Assembly: GCA_945869695.1 (NCBI GenBank)
Contig: CAMBPV010000023.1
Coordinates: forward strand, 1-35,494
Direction: 5' to 3'
DNA: 35,494 nt
Source: Prosthecobacter debontii
Lineage (GTDB): Bacteria > Verrucomicrobiota > Verrucomicrobiia > Verrucomicrobiales > Verrucomicrobiaceae
Shown: one piece after another, positions 24,156 through 32,866 of the stretch
Numbering within the stretch: the first letter of the stretch is position 1
Layout: each line of letters begins with the position of its first letter
Notes under the pieces: model-generated
The model's database searches: none
What the model saw: the letters and a program-made list of their open reading frames with translations, nothing else
What the model was told of the DNA's origin: nothing
Position numbers and translations under genes: made by a program

Positions 24156-25430
24156 ATGTTTTCTAAAGTCTACCTTCTTCTCCTGTCGGTATCGAGTGCT
24201 CTCGGTGCGGACTGTTTTGTGTCACCCCGTGGGGACGATGCAGCTGCGGGGAGCAAGGCGGCTCCGTGGAGAACGATTCAACATGCGGCTGACTCCCTGA
24301 AGCCGGGTGACACGGCCTTTGTGCTGACGGGGCAATACAACGAGAAGGTGAAGATTCGGGTCTCCGGCGTGGCGGGGAAGCCTGTCACCCTTTTGGCTGA
24401 GGGCGGGGTCTCTGTGAGTGGAAAAGGTGTCGAGGGCGAGAGCATTTTTCTGATCGAGGATCAGAGCCATGTGCGCCTCGTCGGCTTTGAGATTCGGGAT
24501 AATCTGAAGGTCAGTGATGGCTCTGGAATTCGCGTGCAGGGAGGCGGGTCGCACATCGAAATCCGCAGTTGCCGCGTGCATGAAATCCGAGGGAAGGATG
24601 CGATGGGCATTACGGTTTACGGAACTTCAGCGGACAAGGCCATTTCGAATTTGGTGATTGATGGGAATGAAGTTTACGACTGTGATCCGGCCCGGAGTGA
24701 GGCGCTGACTTTGAATGGAAATGTGAGCGATTTTCAGGTCACCAACAATGTGGTGAGGGACATGAACAACATCGGGATCGATTTCATTGGTGGTGAGGAT
24801 TGGGTGAATCAAGACCGATCCAAGGTCGTGAGAAATGGAGTGTGCAGAGGGAACAAAGTTTTCCGCTGCCGTTCGAACTACGAGGGCGGCTATGCAGCGG
24901 GGATTTATGTGGATGGCGGTAAGGATATCGTGATCGAAAAGAACATCGTCAGCGAGTGTGACCTGGGAATCGAGATCGGTGCCGAGAATAAAGGCGCGGT
25001 GACGACTGGGATCGAGGTGAAGGACAACATGATCTTTGGCAATGACAAGGCGGGCATCGTGTTCGGTGGCTACGAGCGCGGCGCGGGGCGTGTCGAGGGT
25101 TGCAGTTTCACCGGGAACACATGCTACCACAATGACCGCCATAAAAAGGAACAGAATGGCGAACTGTGGATTCAGTGGGCCTCAAACAACCGAATCACAG
25201 GAAACACCTTTTGGTGCGGTGAGGGGATGCCCTTGGTTCAAGTGGACGCCAATGCGGGAGTGAACGTGATCGATGAAAATCAATACTACTCCGAAGCAGG
25301 AGAGGACGAGTGCTACTTCAATTGGAAGGACAATGACGTGGATGGTTTCACTGCTTGGAAAAAGATCTCCAAGCAAGATGCGGGATCCACTTTTCGTCAG
25401 CCTCAGATCGTGCTCCCGGCGATCCATTGA
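24156..25430 (+). CDS. Secreted right-handed parallel beta-helix protein (pectate lyase/PL9-like)
   Basis: A 424-residue protein with a short signal peptide ('MFSKVYLLLLSVSSALGA'). The mature start 'CFVSPRGDDAAAGSKAAPWR' followed by 'TIQHAADSLKPGDTAFVLTG' is the classic entry to DUF1565/PL9-type beta-helices. It is followed by many coils of 'V..N.V..C...GI.I' form, such as 'NLVIDGNEVYDCDPARSEAL', 'FQVTNNVVRDMNNIGIDFIG' and 'KDIVIEKNIVSECDLGIEIG'. By family the fold is used by polysaccharide lyases and epimerases. The catalytic Lys of PL9 enzymes cannot be assigned by eye, so a non-enzymatic binding role remains possible. It ends 6 bases from the stop of the convergent FAD oxidoreductase gene. 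Confidence 0.85.
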   Translation: MFSKVYLLLLSVSSALGADCFVSPRGDDAAAGSKAAPWRTIQHAADSLKPGDTAFVLTGQYNEKVKIRVSGVAGKPVTLLAEGGVSVSGKGVEGESIFLIEDQSHVRLVGFEIRDNLKVSDGSGIRVQGGGSHIEIRSCRVHEIRGKDAMGITVYGTSADKAISNLVIDGNEVYDCDPARSEALTLNGNVSDFQVTNNVVRDMNNIGIDFIGGEDWVNQDRSKVVRNGVCRGNKVFRCRSNYEGGYAAGIYVDGGKDIVIEKNIVSECDLGIEIGAENKGAVTTGIEVKDNMIFGNDKAGIVFGGYERGAGRVEGCSFTGNTCYHNDRHKKEQNGELWIQWASNNRITGNTFWCGEGMPLVQVDANAGVNVIDENQYYSEAGEDECYFNWKDNDVDGFTAWKKISKQDAGSTFRQPQIVLPAIH

Positions 25431-25436
25431 TTCTTC

Positions 25437-27518
25437 TTACTCGACTGGAATCCACTGGACGGCGTCAACAACGACAAAACCATCGGTTGATCCGTTGCTG
25501 ATGGAGACTTCTGCATCTTGGTTAAACTCGAATGTGCCGAGGGTGATGCTCATCCCGGAGTGAGGCCCGGGGGTTCGCTGATTAACCGTGACACGGCTCT
25601 CGCCATTGGCATGTTTAATTGTGACGGGGACTTGCGTGGCTCGATTATTGTTCGAGGGGTAGGCGAGTCGGACCTCATACTTGCCGATCTTGGTCAGAGC
25701 TGTTTTGAATCGAATGATTTTCTCACCTTTGCCCTTATTTTGGTCGTGAGCATAGCCCTCACTGATGAAATTCTTTGATGCGGTTCCGTGTGACCAATCG
25801 CCCGTTTTGACGGCAGCATCGTCATCCATGGTGATGCCGGGTAGCGTCTTCGGATCAATGCCTCTTGCACTCTTTGGGCCTGAGTATTCGAGGATCTGAC
25901 CGTCTTTAAGCAGGCGCCCGCGCAGGGCTGAATAGGGCACCTTTTGAACGGGGAGGTTACCATCTAAGGCAAGGATGGCGGCGGTGGCGGCGGATTGTCC
26001 GAGGATCATGAACACAGGCTCCATGCGGATGCTACCATAGGCAATGTGGCTGGCCGACATGGCCACGGGAACCAGTAGATTGGCCCCTTGACCTACTTTT
26101 GGCACCAGGGATCCATAGGCGATCTCATAAGGTCCATTGGTGCTGACGCCGATGTCGCCCTCGTTTTGCACAAATCCTTCAGGAGTGATGTAACGCTGCA
26201 CATTGTGGCTGTCGATGGTGTAGCTGCCCATGCCGACGGATTCAGGGGTAGGCTTCAGTTTCCGAAGCTCGTTTTCAGTCATGACATAGTGACCGATCAT
26301 GCGACGAGCTTCGCGGATGTAGAGCTGGTCGGACCAGTTTCCGTTGTCGATGAACTCGTCCTTCGGGAGTCCCCACTCCTTGAGCTCGTCCTGCACTTTT
26401 TTCGGCACGCGCGGGTCATTGGCGACAAACCAGAGAAGGCCTTGCTGGTAGTTCCGATGCTCGGCGATGATCTCGCGCCGACGCTCATAGCTGGCTTCGG
26501 GGTAATCGTAATTGAAGCCGATGTTATCAAAACTGAAGGGGCCGTGATTGTTGGTGTCAGTTTTGTGGTTCGGGATGGGGTCAAATTTTTCAAAGAACTC
26601 GTCCCAACCGGTCTTCAGCACACGGAGCAGAAGTTCGTATTGATCGGCATCGTAGCCCTCGGGTTTGGGGAAGGGGATGCGATTCGAGGGATCATTCGTG
26701 TAGCAGGAGCGGAAGCAGTAGGCCTGCACGCGTTTGTCTCCCTCGCCCTTGATACCTGGATTTTCGGTGCTCACACGAGGAAGGACTCCGCTTTTGGGGT
26801 CTCCGGGCACTTTGTAAGGGCTGATGGGTTCTTTCACTGCGCCAAAGTGATGGCGGTGGTGCAAGACGCCGACTTGGATGCCATTGTGCTCCTCGCCATA
26901 CACACTATTGGCCTCGCGACCCACATGGTAGTCCACGCCGGCTGCCGCCAGGAGATCCCCCTCGTAAGTCGCGTCAATGAACATGGAGCCTTTGTAGGTC
27001 TTTCCGTCCAAGGTCATGATCGAGACGATGCGATCTCCCTCCTTTTTGACACCTTTTGAACGGTCAAGCCAGGCATCGCGCACGACTTCGATCTGGTGCT
27101 CCTTGACCCAGTTTTCAAAGATCTTCTCAGCCGCGCTTGGCTCGAAGATCCACATGGTCCGGTTCTCGCCATCCATGGCGAGGGTGCCCTGGCCCTTGTT
27201 GCCATATTCTGCCTTCTTTTGTTGGACCCATGCTTCTGGTGTTTGGTAGTGCTGGTAGATCCGCTGGTAAAACTCACGGGCCAGACCGCCGATGACCGAT
27301 TTATTCCCCGTGTCGGTGAATCCGAGTCCGCCGCTGCTCAGGCCGCCGAGATGTTTGTCAGGGCTGATAACGATGACCGTCTTCCCCATTTTCTTCACCT
27401 GAACGGCTGCTGTGATGGCTGCACAGGTTCCTCCGTAGATGACGACATCCGGGTCGGCTGCTCGATTGAGGGACGGAAAAACGAGCGTGAGAAGGAGGGG
27501 GATGATCTTTTTGAGCAT
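25437..27518 (-). CDS. Secreted FAD-dependent oxidoreductase with golvesin/xanthan-lyase-type C-terminal domain
   Basis: A 693-residue protein from ATG 27518, chosen because it gives a compact signal peptide ('MLKKIIPLLLTLVFPSLNRA'); ATG 27557 adds 13 residues. The FAD-binding Rossmann motif is 'DVVIYGGTCAAITAAVQVKK', with 'HLGGLSSGGLGFTDTGN' after it. This matches the FAD_oxidored (PF12831) group found in planctomycete and verrucomicrobial genomes. 'MFIDATYEGDLLAAAG' and 'FMILGQSAATAAILALDG' are further family marks. The last 120 residues ('YEVRLAYPSNNNRATQVPVT', 'FVVVDAVQW') resemble the golvesin C-terminal/xanthan-lyase carbohydrate-associated module. The substrate is unknown; export and the beta-module suggest a polymer or glycoside outside the cytoplasm. 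The exported flavoprotein would need Tat or unfolded transport; no twin-arginine motif is seen. Confidence 0.85.
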   Translation of the reverse strand: MLKKIIPLLLTLVFPSLNRAADPDVVIYGGTCAAITAAVQVKKMGKTVIVISPDKHLGGLSSGGLGFTDTGNKSVIGGLAREFYQRIYQHYQTPEAWVQQKKAEYGNKGQGTLAMDGENRTMWIFEPSAAEKIFENWVKEHQIEVVRDAWLDRSKGVKKEGDRIVSIMTLDGKTYKGSMFIDATYEGDLLAAAGVDYHVGREANSVYGEEHNGIQVGVLHHRHHFGAVKEPISPYKVPGDPKSGVLPRVSTENPGIKGEGDKRVQAYCFRSCYTNDPSNRIPFPKPEGYDADQYELLLRVLKTGWDEFFEKFDPIPNHKTDTNNHGPFSFDNIGFNYDYPEASYERRREIIAEHRNYQQGLLWFVANDPRVPKKVQDELKEWGLPKDEFIDNGNWSDQLYIREARRMIGHYVMTENELRKLKPTPESVGMGSYTIDSHNVQRYITPEGFVQNEGDIGVSTNGPYEIAYGSLVPKVGQGANLLVPVAMSASHIAYGSIRMEPVFMILGQSAATAAILALDGNLPVQKVPYSALRGRLLKDGQILEYSGPKSARGIDPKTLPGITMDDDAAVKTGDWSHGTASKNFISEGYAHDQNKGKGEKIIRFKTALTKIGKYEVRLAYPSNNNRATQVPVTIKHANGESRVTVNQRTPGPHSGMSITLGTFEFNQDAEVSISNGSTDGFVVVDAVQWIPVE

Positions 27519-27658
27519 AGGTCGGACGGGTTGAACGAAGGAAGGGGCTGATCTCATTCAGGGCGGAAAGGCTGATTTTTTGACCCCGCCGGCAAGAACG
27601 GGAAGAATCTGCCTGCGAGCTCCTGATGTCTATGCTATGGGAAACGCCCTCCAAGACC

Positions 27659-29269
27659 ATGCTTACCCTCCGAGACGTTTCCAAGACCTTCAATACCCGA
27701 ACGCTTTTCTCCCATGCGTCGATGACCATCAATCACGGAGACCGAGTGGCGCTCGTTGGACCCAACGGGGCGGGTAAGTCCACCCTCTTCTCGCTCATTC
27801 TGAAAAAAGACACGCCGGATTCGGGCGAGGTCGTGCGGGATGAGTGGACGACTGTTGGCTTTCTACCTCAGGAGAGTGAGCCTGTGGCGGATGAAACCAT
27901 CATGGAGATTGCGACCGGTAAGGCGGGGGAAATCGAAGAGATGGAAAAAACGCTCCGCCGGATCGAAGAATCCGGTGACGTTTCGGATCCCGAATATTTT
28001 GAGACCCAGGCAAAATACGATGCGCTGCATGATCCCCAAGCAGAGGCCAAAGCCAAGAAAATCCTGAAGGGATTCGGATTCAAAGAAGAAGAATTCACCC
28101 GTCGTGCCCGTGAGTTCAGTGGTGGATGGGTGATGCGTGCGCACATGACGCGTCTGCTCGTCATGGCACCTGATCTTTTGTTGCTCGATGAGCCGACCAA
28201 CCATCTGGATCTCGTCTCGCTCTGGTGGTTTCGCGCTTACCTGAAGAACTATCAGGGTGCCATTTTGATCATTTCGCATGACCGCGACTTCATGGATGAG
28301 TTGGTCGAGTCCGTGTATGAAATCGACGAGGGTCGCTTCATCCCTTACAAAGGAAACTACAGCGATCACCTGCGGAAGCGGGAGGAAAATTTCGAGCGAG
28401 CAACCCAGGCCTATCGCAATCAGCAAAAGGAGATTGAGCAGATTCAGGAGTTCATTGACCGCTTCCGCTCCGTGGCTTCCAAGGCATCTCAGGCGATCAG
28501 CCGCGAGAAGCAACTCGAGAAGATGGACAAGCTGGAAAAGCCGCGCCCCCTGCGCAAAGCCTTCCGCTTTAATTTCCCTCAGCCCCAGCGCGGCGGGCAG
28601 CGTCTGATTATCCTGAACGACATCCATCAGGCCTACGGTGAAAAGAAAGTGTACCAAGGTTTGGATCTCGAGATCGAGCGTGGCGACCGCATCGCTCTTG
28701 TCGGGCCCAATGGCGCAGGTAAGTCCACCTTGATCAAAATTTTGGCAGGCGAGATTCCCTTCCAGAAAGGAGAGCGGAAGCTCGGCACCAACGCCAAGAT
28801 CGGCTACTTCTCCCAGCATCGGGCGGACACCCTCGACCCCGATCTCAGCATTCTCGATGAATTGAAGCGCTGCGCACCTGAACTCCGCGAGGACGAGGCC
28901 CGCAGCATCCTGGGCTCCTTCCTTTTCAAACGCGAGGACGTGCACAAGAAGTGCAAAGTGCTCAGCGGAGGAGAAAAAAGCCGGGTCAACCTCGTGAAGT
29001 TCCTCGTCGATCCACCGAACGTCTTGTTGATGGACGAGCCCACGACCCACTTGGACATCTGGGCCATCGAGGGCCTCATCCTAGCGCTTCAGCGGTTCGA
29101 AGGCACGCTGGTCTTCATCAGCCATGACGTCCACTTCATCCGTTCCCTCGCCACCAAGGTGCTCCACATCACCACAGGTTTGGTCACGCCTTACTCAGGC
29201 GGCTACGACTATTACCTGGAAAAAACCGGTGCCGAAGAAAACGCCCGGGCTGCGGTGGTGGCAGGGTAG
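27659..29269 (+). CDS. ABC-F family ATPase (translation-type, EttA/Uup-like)
   Basis: A 536-residue soluble protein with two ABC cassettes and no membrane domain. Start ATG 27659 gives the usual 'MLTLRDVSKTF' beginning; ATGs at 27626 and 27632 add 11 or 9 residues. Cassette 1 has Walker A 'GPNGAGKS' (34-41), signature 'FSGGW' and 'LLLDEPTNHLD'. A charged linker ('QQKEIEQIQEFIDRFRS') joins it to cassette 2, which has 'GPNGAGKS', 'LSGGEKSRV' and 'LLMDEPTTHLD'. ABC-F proteins act on the ribosome, often at the E site, in translation or antibiotic protection. Which subfamily this is cannot be decided by eye. It is divergent from the FAD oxidoreductase gene and ends 4 bases from the convergent K+ channel gene. 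Confidence 0.93.
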   Translation: MLTLRDVSKTFNTRTLFSHASMTINHGDRVALVGPNGAGKSTLFSLILKKDTPDSGEVVRDEWTTVGFLPQESEPVADETIMEIATGKAGEIEEMEKTLRRIEESGDVSDPEYFETQAKYDALHDPQAEAKAKKILKGFGFKEEEFTRRAREFSGGWVMRAHMTRLLVMAPDLLLLDEPTNHLDLVSLWWFRAYLKNYQGAILIISHDRDFMDELVESVYEIDEGRFIPYKGNYSDHLRKREENFERATQAYRNQQKEIEQIQEFIDRFRSVASKASQAISREKQLEKMDKLEKPRPLRKAFRFNFPQPQRGGQRLIILNDIHQAYGEKKVYQGLDLEIERGDRIALVGPNGAGKSTLIKILAGEIPFQKGERKLGTNAKIGYFSQHRADTLDPDLSILDELKRCAPELREDEARSILGSFLFKREDVHKKCKVLSGGEKSRVNLVKFLVDPPNVLLMDEPTTHLDIWAIEGLILALQRFEGTLVFISHDVHFIRSLATKVLHITTGLVTPYSGGYDYYLEKTGAEENARAAVVAG

Positions 29270-29273
29270 CGGG

Positions 29274-30284
29274 TCAGCTTCGGCCGCCGCGTTTCATGAC
29301 GACGAGTGCGTCTCCGGGCATGAGCATGGCGGTGGCGTTGGGATTCATGTCGGTGCCGCCTTCTTTGCGAAGGATCGCGACGACGAGAAGTCGTCCGGCG
29401 GCTTCTTGCTCGACCTCGCCGACTCTTCGGTGAAGCCAGGGGGACTCGGGGCCTATCTCAATTTCCTCCATGTCGAGGCCAAGCTCGGTGAGGTGATGCT
29501 CAAATTCGACACTGGACTTGGTCTTGCCACCGAGCAGCTCCCGGGCATTGGGGTGCAGGATGAGATGGGCGATCCGATCTGCTCCGATGTGTGCGGGTAA
29601 CACCACCCGATTGGCCCCGGCTTGGAGGAGTTTTCTCTGAGTGGATGGAACCTCGCCTCGTGCGATGATTTGAATCTCGGGGTTCATGTTCCGAGCGCTC
29701 AGCGTGATGAATACATTGGCGGCATCATTCGGGAGCACCGTGGCGAGCACTCGGGCACGGACGATTCCGGCGGAACGGAGAAAGGCCTCGTCGGTCGCTT
29801 CGCCATGGAGTGTCAGCCAGCCCGATTCGCGAGCCTCGGCGGCGCGATCCGCGGCCTGATCCAGAATCACAAACGGGATGCCGCCCGCTTGTAGCTGACT
29901 GGCGATCATTCTTCCGATCCGGCCAAAGCCGCAGATGATGACGTGGTTTTTGAGTTTTTCGATTTCGTTTTCCATACGTTTTCCTCCGAGCGCGCGTTGA
30001 ATCTGAGCTTCCGTGAGCCATTGCACGAGTGTACCCGTGATGAAAATGATGGCCGTGCAGCCCAAGATAATCAGGGCGATTGTCCAGGCTCTGAGCCAGG
30101 GATCGGTGATTGGCACGACCTCGCCAAAGCCCACGCTGAAAGCCGTGATGACCACCATGTAGATGGAGTCTCCCCAAGACCAGCCGGCGAAACGATAGCC
30201 AAGTGTGAACACCACCATGACCACCGCCGCAAAGATGGCGGCATAGATAAGATTGGTCTTGGGTCGGCTGGTCGGAGTGGGCAT
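29274..30284 (-). CDS. TrkA-type potassium channel with RCK (TrkA-N and TrkA-C) domains
   Basis: A 336-residue protein. Two transmembrane segments ('YAAIFAAVVMVVFTLGYRFA' and 'AWTIALIILGCTAIIFITGT') flank a pore helix and the filter 'SVGFGE' (50-55) in 'VITAFSVGFGEVVPI'. Canonical K+ filters read TVGYGD, while TVGFGE variants occur in bacterial TrkA-type channels. A cytoplasmic TrkA-N Rossmann domain follows ('VIICGFGRIGRMIASQLQAG', about 115-230) and then a TrkA-C domain ('GLDMEEIEIGPESPWLHRRV', about 255-330). NAD(H), or another ligand, likely gates potassium flow across the inner membrane. It lies 52 bases downstream of the pterin dehydratase gene on the same strand. Confidence 0.9.
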   Translation of the reverse strand: MPTPTSRPKTNLIYAAIFAAVVMVVFTLGYRFAGWSWGDSIYMVVITAFSVGFGEVVPITDPWLRAWTIALIILGCTAIIFITGTLVQWLTEAQIQRALGGKRMENEIEKLKNHVIICGFGRIGRMIASQLQAGGIPFVILDQAADRAAEARESGWLTLHGEATDEAFLRSAGIVRARVLATVLPNDAANVFITLSARNMNPEIQIIARGEVPSTQRKLLQAGANRVVLPAHIGADRIAHLILHPNARELLGGKTKSSVEFEHHLTELGLDMEEIEIGPESPWLHRRVGEVEQEAAGRLLVVAILRKEGGTDMNPNATAMLMPGDALVVMKRGGRS

Positions 30285-30336
30285 GTCGGGTTGTCGCCTC
30301 CTTCCAGGAGCGGCCCCCGTGCCAGAATGGTGGCTT

Positions 30337-30615
30337 TCAAGTCTCCGAGCAGAACTTTGCCAACTTGAGGTCTAGCTCGGTCACGCCGCCTGCGCTGTGC
30401 GTGGTGAGGCGCACGGTCACTTTTCTCCAGGTGATCAGGAGATCGGGGTGGTGATTCATAACCTCCGCCTCTTTGGTCACGGCATTGACAAAATCAATGC
30501 CCTTCAAGTAAGTGGCGAAGGAGAAGGTCCTCACGATTTCGTTTCCTTCCAAAGACCACCCTTCAAGTTGGGAGAGGCGGGTTTGGAGTTCTTCGATCGG
30601 GAGGATGGAGGGCAT
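30337..30615 (-). CDS. 4a-hydroxytetrahydrobiopterin dehydratase (pterin-4a-carbinolamine dehydratase)
   Basis: A 92-residue protein of normal family length. The catalytic signature is intact: E51 with H55, H56 and P57 in 'EAEVMNHHPDLLITW', then H73 in 'LTTHSAGG' and D82. It dehydrates 4a-hydroxytetrahydropterin formed by aromatic amino acid hydroxylases so the cofactor can be recycled. No phenylalanine hydroxylase gene lies in the window. Homologues are also linked to molybdopterin metabolism, which cannot be excluded. It starts 3 bases after the DUF1015 stop and is surely cotranscribed with it. The family name phhB is used in some genomes, but the partner gene is missing here, so no symbol is given. 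Confidence 0.93.
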   Translation of the reverse strand: MPSILPIEELQTRLSQLEGWSLEGNEIVRTFSFATYLKGIDFVNAVTKEAEVMNHHPDLLITWRKVTVRLTTHSAGGVTELDLKLAKFCSET

Positions 30616-30618
30616 GTC

Positions 30619-31848
30619 CTAAAAGGTGTGAATAAAGAGACCGCTGCGGAGCTTCGGCTCAAACCAGGTGCTCTTGGGGGGCATGATTTGATCGGCATCC
30701 GAGATGGCCATGAGCTGATCGACGGTGACGGGATACATCGAGAAAGCGACGGAGAATTGGCGGCTATCGACGAGTTTCTCCAGTTCATCGGAACCACGGA
30801 TGCCCCCGATGAAGTCGATGCGCTTGCTGGTGCGAGGATCGTCGATGGCGAGCAGGGGCTTGAGCAATTGGTCCTGGAGGATGCTGACGTCGAGTTGATC
30901 AATGGGGCTGGCGCTGCTGGAGGGCTGCCAGGTGAGCTTGTACCACTGGCCCTTCATGTACATGCAGGCGCTCCCAGCCTGAGTGGGCACTTTATCTGTT
31001 GTGGTCTCGACTTTGAAGATGGTGCCTACTTTCTCCAAGAACTCTTCACGGCTGAGGCAGTTGAGATCCTTGACGGCGCGGTTGTAGGGCAGGATCGCTA
31101 ACTCGCTGCCTGGAAATAAAACGCTGAGAAACCAGTTGTAGTCCTCACTGCCGTTGTGCGCCGGGTTGGCCTCGCGGCGCATCTGACTCACCCGGAAGGC
31201 GCTGGCTGCGCGGTGATGTCCATCCGCTACGTAGGCACAGGGGATATCGCTCTCGAAGATGGAGGTGATGGAGACACATTTTCCAAGAGGAAGCCTCCAG
31301 ACCTGATGCCGCACGCCGTCGGAAGCCGTGAGGTCGTAGAGTGGGGGCTCATTTTCCGTAACTGTATTGATCAAGGCGGTGACGCCAGCATGGCTACGGT
31401 AAGTGAGAAAAATGGGGCCGGTGTTCGCGCTCAAGGTGTCGACGAGTCGGGTGCGGTCATCCTCTTTATCAGGGCGGGTTTTTTCGTGCTTCTTGATGAC
31501 CTCATTCCGGTAGTCTTCGGTATGACAAACGGTGACTAACCCCGTCTGGCTATGCTCACCCATGATCTGGCGGTAGGCATACATGCAGGGGCCGGTCTCG
31601 CGGGTAAGGACGCCGTGTTGCTGGAGCTCGAGAAAGGTCTCACGGGCTTTTGCATAGACAGCAGGAGAGTAGGGATCAATGTCTTCATCCAAGTCGATCT
31701 CGGCCCGATCCACGTGGAGAAGGTTGAGCGGGTTGTCTTTGGCCAACTCATGGGCCTCCTCACGATTGACGACATCGTAAGGGACGGCAGCGACGGCGGA
31801 GGCAAAACGAGGGGCGGGAACGAGACCGGTAAAAGGGCGGATGCGCAT
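30619..31848 (-). CDS. DUF1015 family protein
   Basis: A 409-residue protein from ATG 31848, which gives the usual DUF1015 opening 'MRIRPFTGLVPAP'. A TTG at 31878 is in frame but without merit. Conserved family stretches are 'AVPYDVVNREEAHELAKDNP', 'LNLLHVDRAEIDL', 'KHEKTRPDKEDDRTRLVDTL', 'ANTGPIFLTY', 'YVADGHHRAASAF' and the ending 'PPKSTWFEPKLRSGLFI'. The H/D-rich 'DGHHR' and 'KHEKTRPDKEDDR' motifs look like an active site. The family has no assigned reaction that I can vouch for. In other bacteria it is often next to serA/serC; here it lies between a ThuA-like gene and the pterin dehydratase gene. Confidence 0.92.
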   Translation of the reverse strand: MRIRPFTGLVPAPRFASAVAAVPYDVVNREEAHELAKDNPLNLLHVDRAEIDLDEDIDPYSPAVYAKARETFLELQQHGVLTRETGPCMYAYRQIMGEHSQTGLVTVCHTEDYRNEVIKKHEKTRPDKEDDRTRLVDTLSANTGPIFLTYRSHAGVTALINTVTENEPPLYDLTASDGVRHQVWRLPLGKCVSITSIFESDIPCAYVADGHHRAASAFRVSQMRREANPAHNGSEDYNWFLSVLFPGSELAILPYNRAVKDLNCLSREEFLEKVGTIFKVETTTDKVPTQAGSACMYMKGQWYKLTWQPSSSASPIDQLDVSILQDQLLKPLLAIDDPRTSKRIDFIGGIRGSDELEKLVDSRQFSVAFSMYPVTVDQLMAISDADQIMPPKSTWFEPKLRSGLFIHTF

Positions 31849-31881
31849 GGTGTGAGCGGTGAGTCGTGTGCGAGGCAAAGG

Positions 31882-32790
31882 CTATTTTTTCGGAGCGGGC
31901 GGCGTGAGCTTTGGATAGCCGTCGAGTTTCACTTCGGATTCTTTATCAGCGGAAGGGAAGTCTGCGGGCAATGCAGCGGTGGCTGCACAAAGTCCCGTGG
32001 CAGCCCACTCGGTGCTGCGTTGCATGACTTCATAAAAGCCACGGCAGAGCATGGAGTAGTCAGCATGGCCCATGGCATTGTGGAAAACGCGTCCTTTGCC
32101 ATAAGTGATCGCGAGCATCATGGGTTCTGCGTCGTTGGTCTGCTCGGAAACGGCAGAAGCGAGAACCGTGACGTTTTCAGCGGGTCCGCGAAGGCTGTTG
32201 TAGAGTTCATCCTGGCGGTGCATCCAAACGAGCGGAAGGCCCTTGGTCACGGGATGCTCTTGGTCATGGATCGTCACAGGGAAAGGGTGTTGAGGACCGT
32301 GGGATCCGCCTTTGCCCGGAGATGTGTCGCGCATGAGCTTGCCATCCTTAATGAAGAGACGCGGGCCGCTCTTTTCATTGCGGCCTCCCCAGCCACCCAC
32401 GCCGATCATGCGATTGTATTCGGGCCAATCTGGAAAAGCATTATCAGCCGCGTGAACGCAGACGAAGCCGCCGCCTCCGGACACGTAAGCCTCAAAGTCT
32501 TTTCTCACCGGTTCAGGCCAGAGTTCACCATTGTAATTGCTCACAACCACGGCGAAATCGGAGAACTTGGGTCTCCATGAGTCCCAGGCGGGAGCGGGTG
32601 AACCCTTCGGGGGCGTGGTGCTGACCTGCACCTGAAAGACTTCAGCCGTATCGAGAATGTTGCGGAGCACAGGTGTGGTGATGTCCCATTTGTGATTGTT
32701 CTGCCCATCAATGATGAGCACTTTGATTGGATCCGCCGCTAAGCCGAGAGTGACTGAAGAAAGGGTGAGAGCAAGGATGAGATTCCGCAT
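31882..32790 (-). CDS. Secreted ThuA-like domain protein (trehalose-utilisation family fold)
   Basis: A 302-residue protein from ATG 32790, chosen because it gives a clean signal peptide ('MRNLILALTLSSVTLGLAA'); an upstream in-frame start at 32844 would bury it. The class I glutamine-amidotransferase-like fold begins 'KVLIIDGQNNHKWDITTP', passes 'FAVVVSNYNGELWPEPV' and has the ThuA landmark 'GGGGFVCVHAADNAFPDWPE'. 'HPVTKGLPLVWMHRQDELYN' and 'GKGRVFHNAMGH' follow. ThuA proteins are numerous in Planctomycetes and Verrucomicrobia, usually exported, and act in sugar or glycoside oxidation/utilisation, but most lack a tested reaction. It is the first gene of a possible operon with DUF1015 and the pterin dehydratase, and is the last chromosomal gene before the tRNA-derived attachment site. 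Confidence 0.87.
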   Translation of the reverse strand: MRNLILALTLSSVTLGLAADPIKVLIIDGQNNHKWDITTPVLRNILDTAEVFQVQVSTTPPKGSPAPAWDSWRPKFSDFAVVVSNYNGELWPEPVRKDFEAYVSGGGGFVCVHAADNAFPDWPEYNRMIGVGGWGGRNEKSGPRLFIKDGKLMRDTSPGKGGSHGPQHPFPVTIHDQEHPVTKGLPLVWMHRQDELYNSLRGPAENVTVLASAVSEQTNDAEPMMLAITYGKGRVFHNAMGHADYSMLCRGFYEVMQRSTEWAATGLCAATAALPADFPSADKESEVKLDGYPKLTPPAPKK

Positions 32791-32866
32791 AGGCTTGCAA
32801 TAAGGACAATCGAGCAGCGATGGCAAGCGGAAGGTCGAATCCATCTGGCGATGATCTGCCCTGAGA

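Noticed and set aside
26088-27059. A 323-codon plus-strand frame inside the FAD oxidoreductase gene
   Set aside because: The minus-strand product has a clear FAD-binding motif and family sequence; the plus frame resembles nothing.
27863-29050. A 395-codon minus-strand frame opposite the ABC-F gene
   Set aside because: It covers exactly the ABC cassettes in antisense and shows no domain of its own.
31552-32580. A 342-codon plus-strand frame across the DUF1015 and ThuA genes
   Set aside because: It spans two genes with strong motifs on the other strand, and no family features are seen.
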